A DNA stretch of 64,000 nt from assembly GCF_020035535.1 (NCBI RefSeq), contig NZ_CP083349.1:4056001-4120000 (forward strand), read 5' to 3'. Below, piece after piece: positions 43,226-53,526 of the stretch (positions are counted from its first letter, which is position 1; each line of letters starts with the position of its first letter). Position numbers and translations under genes: made by a program. The notes below the pieces were generated by a model. That model was not told where the DNA came from, did no database searches, and saw nothing but the letters and a program-made list of their open reading frames with translations. This DNA comes from Ensifer adhaerens (GTDB lineage: Bacteria > Pseudomonadota > Alphaproteobacteria > Rhizobiales > Rhizobiaceae).

Positions 43226-44284
43226 TCAGGCCTCGAGTGGTCCTGGCTTGCGCGCAGCGCTGGAAGCCGTGGCGCAGGCGATCTTCATCAGGTCCGAACG
43301 TCGCCGCGCAAGCCGCGTCGAGACGCGGGTGACGATCAGCCCATCCTGCGGCGCGCGAACCTCCAGCGCGCCGTCAGGCCGGCCTGGACGGGTGAGAATG
43401 GTCGCGAGCAGGTCGCCGGCCTTCACTGTCTCGCCGATATCGCGATAGAACAGGATTGCGCCCGCCTCCGGTGCGCGGATCATCTCGATATTGTCGAGTG
43501 GCGCGACGATGCCGGCGAAGGGTGCGATCGTTTCTTCGTCACCGGCAACGACGCCGCGGGCGACGAGGAAGCGGAAGACACCGTCGGCGTCTTTGCGCGC
43601 AAGCTCGGGATAGACGTCACGTGTGCCGCGAAGCTCGACGGTGACCGAAAGGCGTCCCGGAAGGCGTGCCTTTTTCTGCCCGCTTTCGTACTTCCAGGCA
43701 TAGGCGACGGCCTCCTCGAAGGCGGAGCTTTCGCCATCCGAGAGGAAGACCGCCTCCATGTCCAGCGCCGAGGCTAGGTCCCCCGCCTCGGGCCAGAAGG
43801 CGTCGTCGATATAGGCGTATTGCAGCGCCTCGTCGTCACAGTGAAGGTCGAGCATCAGGTCGGCGTCGAGCGCCATATGCAGCAGCTGCCGCTTCAGGCG
43901 ATCCGTCGCCGAGTAGCGGTCGAGATCGTCGATCAGCCGGTCACGGTCGCCAAGCGCGATCAGCGGGAAATCGCGGTTGAAGTTGGTGCGCGAACCGAGG
44001 TCGAACCGCCCCTGCAACTCGCCGAAGTGCGACTGCGCCGTGCCGATCGGGTTCGCCTGCGGCACGACGGTGATGTCGCCGAAAATGGCGCCGTCTTTCT
44101 CCGCCTGCTGCAGCCGCTGCAGAAGGAAATGGGCGAGTGCGGTGCCCGGCAGTTCGTTGGCGTGCAGCGCCGCCTGGATATAGGTCCTGGGTGCCGCAGC
44201 GCTCCTGCCCTTGAAGCGGTAGACCGGCAGGCGCCATTCGATACCGGGCGTATCGCCGGCGATGATGATTTCGGAAATGTCCAT
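43226..44284 (-). CDS. Succinylglutamate desuccinylase/aspartoacylase-family deacylase
   Basis: A 352-residue zinc hydrolase. I take the ATG at 44284 (MDISEIIIAGDTPGIEW), with GGAGGAG upstream; the longer frame to 45193 runs antisense through the GST gene. The zinc site is AALHANELPG (H-x-N-E) and a downstream His in LDLHCDDEALQ. The family removes acyl groups from amino acids or small molecules, or acts as an ectoine-deacylase-type enzyme. No other ectoine-pathway gene is nearby, so the substrate is open. Confidence 0.92.
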   Translation of the reverse strand: MDISEIIIAGDTPGIEWRLPVYRFKGRSAAAPRTYIQAALHANELPGTALAHFLLQRLQQAEKDGAIFGDITVVPQANPIGTAQSHFGELQGRFDLGSRTNFNRDFPLIALGDRDRLIDDLDRYSATDRLKRQLLHMALDADLMLDLHCDDEALQYAYIDDAFWPEAGDLASALDMEAVFLSDGESSAFEEAVAYAWKYESGQKKARLPGRLSVTVELRGTRDVYPELARKDADGVFRFLVARGVVAGDEETIAPFAGIVAPLDNIEMIRAPEAGAILFYRDIGETVKAGDLLATILTRPGRPDGALEVRAPQDGLIVTRVSTRLARRRSDLMKIACATASSAARKPGPLEA

Positions 44285-44455
44285 GGAGCTCCTCCCGTAT
44301 CGTTTATTGCTGGCGCTTATCGGCATTCCCACAACACTCCGCAAGTCGCTAAGAACAGGGGTGCGGTCTTGGCTTGCGCTGAAGCTGCTTTGACTTTGAC
44401 ACGAGGGGGAGGGCTGTTGTCCCCTGAGACCGTTCCAGAGGGAGGAGCTTGAACC

Positions 44456-45082
44456 ATGATCCTGATCGGCCAGTATGACTCGCCTTTCGTGCGTCGCGTC
44501 GGCATTGCGCTGGTGCTCTATGATATCCCGTTCGAACATCGCCCCTGGTCGTCCTTCGGCAATGCGGACGCGCTTCGCGCCTACAATCCGCTGACGCGCG
44601 TGCCGACGCTGGTGCTCGACGACGGGACGGCGCTGACGGATAGCCATATCATTCTCGACTACCTCGATAGCCTCGTCTCGCACGATCGGGTCATGTTCCC
44701 GCGAACCGAGCCGGCGCGACATCGGGCGCTGAGGATCGCTACGCTTGCCACGGGCCTCGGCGACAAGGCCGTCAGTCTCTTCTATGAAAAGCGCCTGCAC
44801 GGTGAAGTCTCGGCTGTCTGGGTCGATCGATGCCGCCGCCAGATCGAGGAAACGCTTGCCGTGCTGGAAGGAAGCCGCGCGGAAAGCCAGAGCGAGTACT
44901 GGTTCTCGGAGCGCATCGGCCATGTGGATATCGCCGTTGCCGCCGTGTTGCGCTTCCTCAACGAGGTGCATCCCGAACTCGTCGCGATTTCCAGCTACCC
45001 CCGGCTGCACGCGCATGCCGGGAAGCTGGAGGCGCTGCCCGTTTTCCAGGCGATCAGCCAGCCGTTCATTCCACCGGCCTGA
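44456..45082 (+). CDS. Glutathione S-transferase
   Basis: A 208-residue GST-like protein. MILIGQYDSPFVRRVGIALVLYDI starts the thioredoxin-fold N domain, with Ser in place of the usual Cys (DSPFVRR). TRVPTLVLDDGTALTDSHIILDYLD gives the cis-Pro and the GSH-binding loop, and the C domain has RIGHVDIAVAAVLRFLNE with the N-cap Asp. It is divergent from the deacylase gene. Substrate unknown. Confidence 0.93.
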   Translation: MILIGQYDSPFVRRVGIALVLYDIPFEHRPWSSFGNADALRAYNPLTRVPTLVLDDGTALTDSHIILDYLDSLVSHDRVMFPRTEPARHRALRIATLATGLGDKAVSLFYEKRLHGEVSAVWVDRCRRQIEETLAVLEGSRAESQSEYWFSERIGHVDIAVAAVLRFLNEVHPELVAISSYPRLHAHAGKLEALPVFQAISQPFIPPA

Positions 45083-45237
45083 TGCAATTGTCGAGGGTAG
45101 TCGGCCCGGCCATGGCGAACCAGGCAGCCGGCGAAAGTCTTCCATCATCCGGTCACAAACGGGGAGGATTCTTTCGGTGAGGCCGGCGTTCAAGAGCCTC
45201 TTGGGCGTTTGATGCCTCTTGAAAAAGGGGAATTCCC

Positions 45238-45702
45238 ATGAAGATTACCCGTATTGCAGCAATTGCCGCCCTCGCGTTTTCCCCCATCCTTCTGACATCC
45301 CCCGCGCACGCGTTGAGCATGACCGAATGCAGCGCGAAATATAAGGCCGCGCAAGCCGCCGGCTCGCTCAACGGGATGAAATGGAATGACTTCCGCAAAG
45401 CACAGTGCGGAACCGATACCGCTGCCAAACCCGCAGCCATGACGAGTGAAGAACCAACGGCCGCCAACACCGACAACGCGCCCGAGCCGGCGGCGACGAC
45501 CGCAAAGGCGCCGAAGGGCGTGGTTTTCCCGAAGGCAGTCGATCCGAAATATTCAAGTGAATCCGCTGGAAAGGCGCGCATGCACACCTGCCTCGACCAG
45601 TACAAGGCCGACAAGGCAAACAATTCCTTGGGCGACCTTACCTGGATCAAGAAGGGCGGCGGTTACTACAGCATGTGCAACACGCAGCTGAAACACTCCT
45701 GA
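45238..45702 (+). CDS. Exported PsiF-like repeat protein
   Basis: A 154-residue protein with a signal peptide (MKITRIAAIAALAFSPILL, cleavage near AHA). Two related motifs occur: MTECSAKYKAAQAAGSLNGMKWNDFRKAQC (residues 28-57) and MHTCLDQYKADKANNSLGDLTWIKKGGGYYSMC (about 115-147), joined by an Ala/Pro/Thr-rich linker. Each contains a Cys, K-Y/Q-K and L-x4-W. The pattern resembles PsiF-repeat proteins. The function of PsiF is poorly known. Monocistronic; the 200 bp that follow hold nothing recognisable. Confidence 0.75.
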   Translation: MKITRIAAIAALAFSPILLTSPAHALSMTECSAKYKAAQAAGSLNGMKWNDFRKAQCGTDTAAKPAAMTSEEPTAANTDNAPEPAATTAKAPKGVVFPKAVDPKYSSESAGKARMHTCLDQYKADKANNSLGDLTWIKKGGGYYSMCNTQLKHS

Positions 45703-45905
45703 GGTCAGACATTCGCGAAGCGACATCAGCGAGACCGGTGTCGCTGCCTGATATCGTGGCTGCCTTTGGTTGCCGTAGTCGGCGCGCGACCAAAGGCCAG
45801 CCATGACGTGCCATTCTCCTCGGCGGGCGGCGCTGCATCGCGCGCAAGACGCAGCACGCCAGTTCGAGATCGGAACCTAGACCGGCGGCGCAAGGCGTTG
45901 CCGCC

Positions 45906-46319
45906 TCAGGCCGGCGGCATCTTCTCGAATTTCACCAAGGCCGGATCGAGGTGGTCCCAGGCATGGCCGCGGATCGCATAGGTCACCGCCTGCGGCTTGT
46001 AGCGGCCGGGATCGTCCAGGCTTGCTGCGCGAACGCTGAAGAACTCCGGCATTGCCGAAAAGGTCATGTAGACGGGCGAGCCGCAGGTGGGGCAGAAACC
46101 GCGCGTCTTCACATGACCGCTGTCGGCGACCATTTCCCAGTGCGTCGCCTCGCCTTCGAGTTTCACGCCGTCGCGGCGGAAGGTCATATGCGATCCATGC
46201 CCGGTTCCGCTTTCGTGCTGGCAATCAAGACATTGGCAGTCGTTGGAGAAGACCGGTTCTCCGGAGATTTCGTAGCGGATCGCACCGCAGGCGCATCCGC
46301 CGATATAGGCCTTGCTCAT
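45906..46319 (-). CDS. GFA-family (glutathione-dependent formaldehyde-activating enzyme-like) protein
   Basis: A 137-residue zinc protein from the ATG at 46319 (MSKAYIGGCACGAIRYE), RBS AGGAGGAAA. Cysteines in GGCACGAIRY, CQCLDCQHESG and FCPTCGSPV are the zinc and glutathione-binding sites of the Gfa family. Real Gfa activity was questioned for many members. It stands alone on the minus strand. Confidence 0.92.
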   Translation of the reverse strand: MSKAYIGGCACGAIRYEISGEPVFSNDCQCLDCQHESGTGHGSHMTFRRDGVKLEGEATHWEMVADSGHVKTRGFCPTCGSPVYMTFSAMPEFFSVRAASLDDPGRYKPQAVTYAIRGHAWDHLDPALVKFEKMPPA

Positions 46320-46444
46320 ACATTTCCTCCTGTTGCGGGCACGGCAAAGCCTGGCGCGCGGCCGCAAGTGCGACGCCAACCATTGTCTTTGCCTGTTTCG
46401 GGTTTGTGAGGTGCCGGATCGCCGTGACGATCCGGTTTCGGCTT

Positions 46445-46912
46445 TCAGTGCTGTTCGTTGGAGACGGCGCCGAGGCGCGACAGGACCTTCGGCCAGCCGT
46501 TGCTCATGTTCGCGTAGGCGCTGTCGTTCTTCGGCGTGACGAAGCCGGAATGCACCAGGCGCAGCCGGGTGCCGGTGTCGACCTTTGTCAGTGTCCAGGT
46601 GACGACGGTATCGAGGCGGGACCCGTAGCCGGCATTGCCTTCATGCCCGCCCTGCCAGGAGTAGACGAAGCGCTCATGCGGACGTACCTCCAGGACCTGG
46701 CAACGAATGGTCCCGTCCCAGGCGCCGGCGGGCGTCGTCTGGAAAGTGAAATGCGTGCCTTCCACCGCTTGAAACCCTGCCGGCGGCATGATCCAGCGGC
46801 CCATCAATTCGCCGTTGGTCAGCGTTTTCCAGATCGTCTCGGGCGTATGCGGAAAGACCTCGTCGACGACGATATCCTGCGTCTCGAGTTTCAGAGCTGC
46901 TGCGTCGGTCAT
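46445..46912 (-). CDS. SRPBCC/AHSA1-domain protein
   Basis: A 155-residue START/Bet v1-like protein, beginning MTDAAALKLETQDIVVDEVFPHTPETIWKTLTNGELMGRWIMP. The C-terminal helix ends NMSNGWPKVLSRLGAV. It overlaps the ArsR-family gene by 4 bp (ATGA), a common pairing in which the ArsR-type regulator controls the SRPBCC protein. Hydrophobic ligand binding is presumed. Confidence 0.92.
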   Translation of the reverse strand: MTDAAALKLETQDIVVDEVFPHTPETIWKTLTNGELMGRWIMPPAGFQAVEGTHFTFQTTPAGAWDGTIRCQVLEVRPHERFVYSWQGGHEGNAGYGSRLDTVVTWTLTKVDTGTRLRLVHSGFVTPKNDSAYANMSNGWPKVLSRLGAVSNEQH

Positions 46913-47241
46913 GGATCGATCTCCTTGAGAAGAGTGCGCAGATTGGCAAAGCGGTCGCGCCAGAAGGTGCCGTAGTGGCTCATCCAGTCGACCAGCGGCG
47001 CCAGGCCCTCGGGCTCGGCGCGGTAATAGACGTTGCGGCCCTCCGGACGCTCGGCGACGAGACCCGCCTGCTTCAGCGACTTGAGGTGCTGCGAGATCGC
47101 CCCCTGCGTCACACCGCTGCCGCGCGTCAGTTCGACGACGGTGATTTCCTCGGCATTGGCGATGCGCTCGAACACGGCGCGACGTGTCGGATCGGCAAGG
47201 GCACGCATGACGGCGGTGATAGGGGCGGTTTCGATCATCAT
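46909..47241 (-). CDS. ArsR-family HTH regulator
   Basis: A 110-residue protein from the ATG at 47241 (MMIETAPITAVMRAL); ATG 47238 or the longer frame at 47280 are alternatives. The winged HTH is VVELTRGSGVTQGAISQHLKSLKQAGLVAERPEGRNVYYRAEP. No metal-binding Cys pair is visible. It is translationally coupled to the SRPBCC gene, which belongs to the most common partner class for this subgroup. Confidence 0.94.
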   Translation of the reverse strand: MMIETAPITAVMRALADPTRRAVFERIANAEEITVVELTRGSGVTQGAISQHLKSLKQAGLVAERPEGRNVYYRAEPEGLAPLVDWMSHYGTFWRDRFANLRTLLKEIDP

Positions 47242-47300
47242 GGCTAAATAATTAGTACAGACTGATTGATTAGTCAACACTATTGATTAAGGCGGCACTT

Positions 47301-47343
47301 CCGAAATGAAAAGGCACGCCCGAGGCGTGCCTTTTCATTTCGG
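47301..47343. terminator. Perfect 20-bp hairpin terminator
   Basis: Arm CCGAAATGAAAAGGCACGCC, loop CGA, and perfect complementary arm. It lies between the ArsR and SDR genes, downstream of the minus-strand SDR gene, with A/T-rich stem bases that make a T run in the RNA. Confidence 0.93.
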
Positions 47344-47364
47344 ATTGCTTGCCGCCGGCGCACT

Positions 47365-48099
47365 TCAATGCGGGCTCGCCGTCGGGCGCACGATGATCTC
47401 GCTGACGTCGACATCAACCGGTTGGCCGATGGCATAGGCAATCGAGGAGGCGATGGCGTCCGGGCTGATGCAGATGGCCCGCCATTCCTTCATCGCCGCG
47501 CGCGCGGTGGTATCGCTGATCGTATCGGCGAGCTCGGACGTCGTCGTCCCGGGCGAGATGACGGTGACGCGGATGCGATCAGTCTCCTGCCTCAGGCCAT
47601 CGGAGATGGCCCGGACGGCGAACTTGGTCGCGCAGTAGACGGCGGCCGTCGGCGACACCGAATGCCCACCGATCGAGGAAACGTTGACGATCTGCCCGGA
47701 CTCTTGCGCACTCATGATCGGCAGGGCCGCCGCAATGCCGTAGAGAACGCCCTTGATGTTCACGTCGACCATGCGGTCCCACTCGTCGACCTTGAGTGCC
47801 GCCAACGGCGACAGCGGCATCACGCCGGCATTGTTGACGATGACGTCGAGGCGGCCGAATTCGGCTTCGGCAAAGCGGGCAAAGGCAGCGACGTCATCGC
47901 GGTCGGTAACGTCGAGCATGCGAAAGCGGATCTCGCCGCCGGCGGCGGCGATTTCGTCGGCGATGCGCTCCAGCCGATCGGACCGGCGGGCGCCGATTAC
48001 GACCCTGGCTCCGGCGGTCGCCCATGTCTTCGCTGTGGCTTCGCCGATGCCGCTGCTTGCGCCGGTGATGGCCACGACTTTTCCTTGAACATTCTCCAT
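47365..48099 (-). CDS. Short-chain dehydrogenase/reductase
   Basis: A 244-residue classical [18 protein letters not shown] is the NAD(P) loop, VNNAGVMPL the NNAG motif, and YCATKFAV the Y-x-x-x-K catalytic pair with Ser about 13 residues earlier in [18 protein letters not shown] completes the substrate loop. Its reaction is oxidoreduction of a small hydroxyl/carbonyl compound. It lies downstream of the Atu4866-like gene on the same strand and opposite the LysR gene. Confidence 0.95.
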   Translation of the reverse strand: MENVQGKVVAITGASSGIGEATAKTWATAGARVVIGARRSDRLERIADEIAAAGGEIRFRMLDVTDRDDVAAFARFAEAEFGRLDVIVNNAGVMPLSPLAALKVDEWDRMVDVNIKGVLYGIAAALPIMSAQESGQIVNVSSIGGHSVSPTAAVYCATKFAVRAISDGLRQETDRIRVTVISPGTTTSELADTISDTTARAAMKEWRAICISPDAIASSIAYAIGQPVDVDVSEIIVRPTASPH

Positions 48100-48191
48100 G
48101 GGTATTGTCCTTTCGAGGGGTCCGTTTCTGATTGGGGTGTGGTTCGTTCCACTTACCGGCAGAGGGGCGTCGATTGCTCGGGGGAGGGCTA

Positions 48192-48560
48192 TCAGCGGCG
48201 GCGAAGGATCATGCCGCCATGGTGCAACGTGTCACGGTCGACGAAGTTGCCGTCCGCCGTGAAGCCGGTATCGTCCCAGTACTCGATGTGCGTCCCGGTG
48301 ATTTCGTAGCGCCCGCGATAGGCGCTCTCCCGTGTGCCTCGGGCCTCGTCGTAGCGCCCGCTCGCCAGCAGTTCGTGACGCACGTAACCGTCGTCGGTCA
48401 CCCACATGCCCACATATGGGTGTTTTGCCGTTTCGCTTTCACTGTGCTCCACTTGGGCATTCTTGCCCGGTGTCTTGCCGCCTGCCTCCGCCGGGGTTGC
48501 GTCGCCGGCAGTGACGGCCAGTGCAAGCCATGCGGCTCGCGGAAATAGGGAGGTCGCCAT
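48192..48560 (-). CDS. Exported Atu4866-domain protein
   Basis: A 122-residue protein from the ATG at 48560 ([15 protein letters not shown]), with GGAG 7 bp upstream; ATG 48572 is an alternative. A short signal peptide precedes a beta-barrel-like domain [28 protein letters not shown] and [26 protein letters not shown], recognised as the Agrobacterium Atu4866 type. It usually accompanies an SDR and a LysR regulator. No biochemical function is established. It lies 92 bp upstream of the SDR on the same strand. Confidence 0.8.
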   Translation of the reverse strand: MATSLFPRAAWLALAVTAGDATPAEAGGKTPGKNAQVEHSESETAKHPYVGMWVTDDGYVRHELLASGRYDEARGTRESAYRGRYEITGTHIEYWDDTGFTADGNFVDRDTLHHGGMILRRR

Positions 48561-48687
48561 GTCTGTCTCCATCTCGTTCGGTCCGGCGTAGACGCTTTGC
48601 CTTTGCTCCGGTGAAGCAGAAGATAGAAAAGGCGATCTGATCGATCGAGTTGCCAATCGGGGATGGCGTGGTTAGAAATTCTAACCA

Positions 48688-49602
48688 ATGACCGATACAC
48701 TCGAAGGAATGTCCACATTCATCGCCATCGCCGAGGCGCGCAGTTTTCGCCTTGCCGGCGAGCGGCTTGGCGTCACCCGCTCTGCCGTCAGCCAGGGCTT
48801 GCAGCGGCTGGAGGATCGCCTGGGAGTGGCGCTGGTTCAGCGCACCACCCGAAGCGTCCGCCTGACCGAGGCCGGCGAGCAACTTTATGCCAGCGCTCGT
48901 CCGGCTCTGACGGACCTCGCGACGGCGCTGCAGGCGGTGACGGAACTGCGCGCGCGGCCGCGCGGCCGGCTTCGCATCAGTGTCTCCTCGATTGCAGAGA
49001 GCTTCCTGTCGGGCTCCGTCTTGGCTGCGTTCATGGAAGCTTACCCCGATATCAACCTTGACCTCACCGTGACCGATGAGGAATACGACATCGTGCGCGA
49101 AGGCTTCGACGCCGGCGTTCGGCTCGGCGAGGTCATCGAACAGGACATGATCGCCATTCCGGTATCGCGGGAGCAGCGGCAGGTGGCCGTGGCGTCGTCG
49201 CGTTACCTCTCTCGCTGCGGCGTGCCGCAGCACCCGCGCGATCTCGTCGCACACACCTGCATCGGCTGGCGTGCGCGGCCGGATATCGCCCCCTACCGGT
49301 GGGAGTTCACGGAGGACGGCCGTGACTTCGATGTCGCCGTCGAGCCGCGGGTGACGACCAACGACATGAACACGATGGTTCGGCTTGCCTGCGCTGGCGC
49401 CGGCATCACCTTCGGCATGCGCGAGACCTTCGAGCCCTATATGGAACGGGGCGAACTGACGCCGCTGCTGGAGGCGTTCTGCCCGCCATTCCCCGGCTTC
49501 TATCTCTATTATCCGCGCCGACAGCCGCAGCCTCAGAAACTGCGCGTGCTTATCGAGCATCTGCGAGAGTGGAGCCGGCAGCACCGAGCCAGTGTCCGCT
49601 AG
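48688..49602 (+). CDS. LysR-family transcriptional regulator
   Basis: A 304-residue LTTR. The HTH (residues about 5-65) is ARSFRLAGERLGVTRSAVSQGLQRLEDRLGVALVQRTTRSVRLTEAG, and the effector domain includes GFDAGVRLGEVIEQDMIAIPVSR. It is divergent from the Atu4866/SDR unit, which it probably controls. This is the same arrangement as LysR-aldo/keto reductase at 18.3-20.4 kb. Confidence 0.94.
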   Translation: MTDTLEGMSTFIAIAEARSFRLAGERLGVTRSAVSQGLQRLEDRLGVALVQRTTRSVRLTEAGEQLYASARPALTDLATALQAVTELRARPRGRLRISVSSIAESFLSGSVLAAFMEAYPDINLDLTVTDEEYDIVREGFDAGVRLGEVIEQDMIAIPVSREQRQVAVASSRYLSRCGVPQHPRDLVAHTCIGWRARPDIAPYRWEFTEDGRDFDVAVEPRVTTNDMNTMVRLACAGAGITFGMRETFEPYMERGELTPLLEAFCPPFPGFYLYYPRRQPQPQKLRVLIEHLREWSRQHRASVR

Positions 49603-49634
49603 CATCTGCCGAGCGGCTCGGAGACAAACAAAAA

Positions 49635-49657
49635 GGGCGAAGCTTCGCGCTCCGCCC
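49635..49657 (-). terminator. Terminator of alpha/beta hydrolase gene
   Basis: Hairpin with stem GGGCG/CGCCC followed, in the minus direction, by a TTTTTG run, 25 bp after the end of the minus-strand gene that stops at 49683. It could also serve the convergent LysR gene. Confidence 0.65.
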
Positions 49658-49682
49658 CTGTATCGTTGTCGGTCGGCGTAGC

Positions 49683-50441
49683 TTACTCGCTCGCTTGAGC
49701 CGCCTGCTCGATGAGCGCTGCGACCGCTTCAGGCTTCGAGACGTAGACGGCGTGGCTGCCCGATGTTTCGACAACCGTGGAGCCGGCGCGTTTGGCCATC
49801 TGGCGTTGGGCGGCCGGCGGGATCATGTGGTCGTTGGTCGCAACCAGATAGAAGCTCGGCTTTTCCTTCCAGGCCGGAGCGGTGACCGCGCCGGCGGCCG
49901 CTTCGACGCCCCACGGCACCTGGGAGTCGGCCATGAAGGCTGCAGTCTCGGGATCGACATCAGCCGCGAAGGCAGCGGCGAACTTCGCCTTGTCGAGCGA
50001 AAGGAAGCCATCGACCGGCGGCAGGATCGGCGGAACGGGTGCACCGGTCGGCGGGTTGGCGATGAGCGAGGACACCGACTCGCCCTTGTCCGGCGCGAAG
50101 GCGGCGATGTAGACGACGGACTTTACCTTCTCGTCGGTGCCGGCTTCCGAAACGACCACGCCACCATAGGAGTGGCCGACGAGCACGACAGGACCGTCCT
50201 GCGCGGCGATCGCGCGCTTGGTGACGGCGACATCGCCAGCAAGCGTCAGAGTCGGGTTCTGCACGATGGTGACGTTATAGCCGTCCTTCTTGAGGATGTT
50301 GTAGACGCCCTGCCAGCCCGAGCCATCTGCGAAGGCGCCGTGTATGAGCACGACATTCTTGGCGGCAGGGGCGGCCTGGGCCGGGGTGAGCGCGCTTGCG
50401 GAGAGGGCGAAAGCGGCAGCGGTGATCAGGGACTTGAGCAT
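49683..50441 (-). CDS. Exported alpha/beta hydrolase
   Basis: A 252-residue protein with a signal peptide (MLKSLITAAAFALSASALTPAQA). The nucleophile elbow is VVLVGHSYGGVVVS and the catalytic His is in SGSHAVYVSKPEAV; FADGSGWQGVYNILKKDGY is characteristic of the AB_hydrolase_6 group. It resembles secreted esterases near MarR genes. It is divergent from the OhrR-like regulator gene with two operator palindromes between them. Confidence 0.92.
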   Translation of the reverse strand: MLKSLITAAAFALSASALTPAQAAPAAKNVVLIHGAFADGSGWQGVYNILKKDGYNVTIVQNPTLTLAGDVAVTKRAIAAQDGPVVLVGHSYGGVVVSEAGTDEKVKSVVYIAAFAPDKGESVSSLIANPPTGAPVPPILPPVDGFLSLDKAKFAAAFAADVDPETAAFMADSQVPWGVEAAAGAVTAPAWKEKPSFYLVATNDHMIPPAAQRQMAKRAGSTVVETSGSHAVYVSKPEAVAALIEQAAQASE

Positions 50442-50478
50442 TTCGGGTCTCTTTGTTTTATTTATTTCGCAATAATTA

Positions 50479-50542
50479 TTATCGCGATAACAATCGTATA
50501 CGACGACTCAAAATTTTTGTAAAGATACTTATTATCGCGATA
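50479..50542. promoter_or_regulatory. Two MarR/OhrR-like operators
   Basis: TTATCGCGATAA (50479-50490) and TATCGCGATA (50533-50542) are perfect palindromes sharing the TATCGCGATA core, 54 bp apart, in the AT-rich intergenic region of the exported hydrolase and the MarR gene. Confidence 0.75.
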
Positions 50543-50589
50543 TTGATTTTCGCGGCAGGAAACCCTCAATGTGCCGCAAGGAGGCTGAG

Positions 50590-51036
50590 ATGCCGGAAGG
50601 ACCGACTACGCTGCCGCTGGACAGCCAGCTCTGTTTTTCGATCTATTCCGCGTCGATCGCCATTAACCGCGTCTACAAGCCGATGCTCGACGCGCTCGGC
50701 GTGACCTATACGCAGTATCTCGTCTTGAGCACGCTCTGGGAAAGGGATGGTCTGACGATCTCGGCGATTGCCGATCGACTTGGCCTTGAATCGAGCACCA
50801 TCACGCCGGCCGTCAAACGGCTGGAGGCCGCCGGTTTCCTCGGCCGGCATCGCAGCGTCACCGACGAGCGACAGGTGGAGGTTCACCTTTCGGCAAAGGG
50901 ACGCGGCCTGCATGTGAAGACCGGTTGCCTGACCGATGCCCTTTTGGAGAATTCGGGCTTCACCGTGCCGGAGATGATCGACCTCAACGAACGGGTCCGG
51001 AAACTGCGCGATGGAATGCGCGACGCGGTGAAATAG
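50590..51036 (+). CDS. OhrR-like MarR-family regulator
   Basis: A 148-residue protein from the ATG at 50590 (MPEGPTTLPLDSQL), RBS AAGGAGG. LDSQLCFSIYSASIAINRVYKPML matches OhrR, with the peroxide-sensing Cys in QLCF near residue 15. LTISAIADRLGLESSTITPAVKRLEAAGFLGRHRSVTDERQVEVHL is the winged HTH. OhrR represses the organic-hydroperoxide reductase ohr, but here the divergent neighbour is an exported alpha/beta hydrolase and no ohr gene is adjacent. Confidence 0.88.
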   Translation: MPEGPTTLPLDSQLCFSIYSASIAINRVYKPMLDALGVTYTQYLVLSTLWERDGLTISAIADRLGLESSTITPAVKRLEAAGFLGRHRSVTDERQVEVHLSAKGRGLHVKTGCLTDALLENSGFTVPEMIDLNERVRKLRDGMRDAVK

Positions 51037-51095
51037 CGCCGATACGCATGCGTAGATCTTGAAGGGTGGAAGCGCGGTGCCGGCCTGCGGCGAGC

Positions 51096-51839
51096 CTAAC
51101 GCAGCCGGCCGATCGGAATGATCTCGGGTTCGGAGGCTTCGAAAGGCCTGCCGTCCCAGCCGCCAAGCCAGGTTTCGACCACAAGTCCGGCTTCGTCGAC
51201 CATCGTGACCAACTCTTCATGGGAAGGGAAGGCGATTTTCGACCGGCCCGTGTAGGCGCGTCCATCCGCTGCGACCCGGTAAAATGTTCCATACTCCACG
51301 ACGCCCGTGGTGGGGTCGTGCTGCACATCGTTCCAGGCAAGGACCTGGCCGAGAACCGGATGAACGATATCCCGTTCGGAACCGGCCGGCGTCCATTCCC
51401 GCCATTCCTCGACCAGCGGATTGCGGCTGTCGAAGATGAAACGCCCGTCGGGCGAGAGATGCGCGGCGATGGTCTTGAGTGCGGCGAGTTGATCCTCTCT
51501 GGTGAGGAAAACCTGGAAGGCATGGCCGCTGAGCAGCACCATGTCGAAGGTCTCGCCTAGGCGGATGGTCCGACCGTCGCCCTCGGCCCAGCGCACCCGG
51601 TCACCACCGGGCCTCTGCCTTGCGACATGCAGCATTGCGGCCGCCGGATCGACGCCGACGACGCGCTTGCCCTTTTCCGCCAGCGCGGCTGTCAGCATGC
51701 CGGTGCCGCACCCGAGATCGAGGATCGAGGCGCGGCCCGCGGCCATGGTCTTCAGATATTCGGAATCGGCGGTCCAGCCGTTCTCGATGTCGTAGAATTC
51801 TACAAGCCCCGGATCGTTATAGAGCTGGTCTGACGGCAT
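51096..51839 (-). CDS. Class I SAM-dependent methyltransferase
   Basis: A 247-residue protein with motif I ASILDLGCGTGMLTAALAEKGK, VGVDPAAAMLHVA and RWAEGDGRTI (motif II region). It ends FRSE... IIPIGRLR. Target unknown. It starts 12 bp after the guaA stop on the same strand, so it is probably co-transcribed with guaA. The overlapping small start/stop region suggests translational reinitiation. Confidence 0.9.
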   Translation of the reverse strand: MPSDQLYNDPGLVEFYDIENGWTADSEYLKTMAAGRASILDLGCGTGMLTAALAEKGKRVVGVDPAAAMLHVARQRPGGDRVRWAEGDGRTIRLGETFDMVLLSGHAFQVFLTREDQLAALKTIAAHLSPDGRFIFDSRNPLVEEWREWTPAGSERDIVHPVLGQVLAWNDVQHDPTTGVVEYGTFYRVAADGRAYTGRSKIAFPSHEELVTMVDEAGLVVETWLGGWDGRPFEASEPEIIPIGRLR

Positions 51840-51851
51840 CGAGACGACTGC

Positions 51852-53414
<1,563 letters not shown>

Positions 53415-53526
53415 TGGAAGCCTTCAAACAAGCTTGATCATGGCGAGCCTTTAATGAAAGGCCGCCATCAGCGCAACGATTCAATTGCACCCGGACAATT
53501 CCGGGGTTTCAGAGCGGGATGGGCAT

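Noticed and set aside
44285..45193. N-terminal extension of the deacylase frame up to 45193
   Set aside because: It runs antisense to the recognised GST gene, while ATG 44284 has an excellent RBS and matches family length.
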